A stretch of DNA of 64,000 bases from Owenia fusiformis (Eukaryota > Annelida > Polychaeta > Sabellida > Oweniidae): positions 34,397,000-34,460,999 of the forward strand of contig CAIIXF020000003.1 in the NCBI GenBank assembly GCA_903813345.2, in the 5' to 3' direction. Each line of letters starts with the position of its first letter. Position 1 is the stretch's first letter. Below the pieces are notes generated by a model. The model did not search any database. It was given only the letters and a program-made list of their open reading frames with translations, and was not told where the DNA came from. The position numbers were made by a program, and so were the translations under genes. This document shows, piece by piece, positions 63,130-64,000 of the stretch.

Positions 63130-63590
63130 CTTTATCCTATGCCAAGTAGAGTTTTAGGGAGATAAGTTGGTAAGATATATCCCGTATCCTGATTTTGAGG
63201 TGTCCATATCCTGAACCTCCATATCTCCCGCCATATCTCCCGCTCCAAGGCATATCTTCCCGCTTCGAAAAAAAAATTGAAAAAATAAGAAAAAATTGAA
63301 AAAAATAGAAAAAAGAAAAAAATAGAAAAATAGACAAATTAGAAAAAATTAGAAAAATGTGAAAAAAATTGAAAAAAGAAAAAATAATTCGAAAAAATTG
63401 AAAGAAAATTTGAAAACTCTACTTGGTATAGGATAAAGCAGTTATGTACGGTCGGTTTGGATATGGGGTTCATCCCTCGTGAGATATGCACATCTACCTT
63501 CGGTCCCTACGGTCTCTCAGGTAGATATGCATATCTCCCTCTGGATAAACCCCATATCCAAAACCTCACAGTACATAACCCTTATTTATC
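63130..63590. repeat. Two nested palindromic elements with A-rich centre
   Basis: TTTATCCTATGCCAAGTAGA (63131) is mirrored by TCTACTTGGTATAGGATAAA (about 63418-63438), enclosing an A-rich low-complexity run (63269-63410). Next to it, 63450-63570 is a second inverted repeat with GGATATGGGGTT/AACCCCATATCC-like arms. The remainder to 64000 shows no exon that I can support. Confidence 0.65.
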
Positions 63591-64000
63591 TCATTAACGG
63601 GCAGTATCCACGCTTAGGGCAACATACCCATTGTGATCGGGAGAGGCTTATCTAGCTCGCTGTTAAAATATTACTATGGGCTGTATTTTGAGATAAATAA
63701 ATTTACCACCCGTTCAATCTGTCTCATATTAAAAACAAATGAAAAATATTCTGTCATAAAAATTCTCCTTAAATCACCCCGATGTCATTAAAAAGGTTAT
63801 CGTTCACTTATCTTGGAAATATCTTCAGATAGGTCGATAACTGTCCTTTAAAGGAATATTCCTTGCCAGACCCTTTCTCTCTTGATATGGTAGCTATAAT
63901 CATATATATAGTTTCCATATTTAGCAAAACATGGGAAAATGTTTTAATATGGTCAATATTGATCATTTAAAAATCTAGTGCTTATTTCCAGTGAGCTGCC

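Noticed and set aside
62194-64000. Further SRCR exons before the window end
   Set aside because: Frames after 62193 were inspected for the WxxVC and CRxLG landmarks and none was found; the sequence is palindromic and A-rich repeat.

Overview
This is a piece of an AT-rich, repeat-dense animal nuclear genome. Genes are broken by GT-AG introns and encode secreted, multidomain extracellular proteins built from thrombospondin type 1 (TSP1), trypsin-like S1 peptidase, EGF, sulfatase and SRCR modules. Introns carry LINE fragments, short terminal-inverted-repeat elements, foldback elements and minisatellites. This suggests a marine invertebrate (for example a lophotrochozoan, ambulacrarian or cephalochordate), but nothing here fixes the species.

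Layout. 1-7.4 kb: no gene recognised; duplications, a GC-rich foldback, a small MITE and a LINE reverse transcriptase fragment (minus strand). 7.49-35.32 kb: one plus-strand gene assembled by hand from 20 coding exons (3156 nt, 1051 residues, reading phase closes throughout). Its order is signal peptide, TSP1, TSP1, S1 peptidase-like, TSP1, EGF, arylsulfatase B-like. Intron 1 (8.9 kb) holds a LINE 3' fragment and a ~6.7 kb inverted-repeat structure with a minisatellite and another element nested inside; later introns hold several foldback elements, a 72-bp in-frame tandem array and a 50-bp minisatellite of about 34 copies. 35.3-40.9 kb: intergenic, repeats. 40.99 kb to beyond the right edge: a second plus-strand gene, six coding exons seen, encoding a signal peptide and three SRCR domains; it is cut by the window end. 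Its introns hold more foldback elements, two more reverse transcriptase fragments and a 1.5 kb purine-rich satellite.

Most notable is the first gene. It fuses a protease-like and a sulfatase-like module in one secreted chain, and both look altered at their active centres. The S1 domain keeps the His/Asp/Ser triad but lacks a recognisable activation N-terminus and has Phe in place of the Asp of the GDSGGP motif. The sulfatase domain has Ser in place of the formylglycine-precursor Cys and has lost several metal and substrate ligands. The protein is therefore likely a pseudoenzyme or binding scaffold, though this is inference. The SRCR gene lies head-to-tail behind it; both products would enter the secretory pathway, but no functional link is shown by sequence alone.

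All exon boundaries are manual predictions from homology, splice motifs and phase; no transcript evidence was available.
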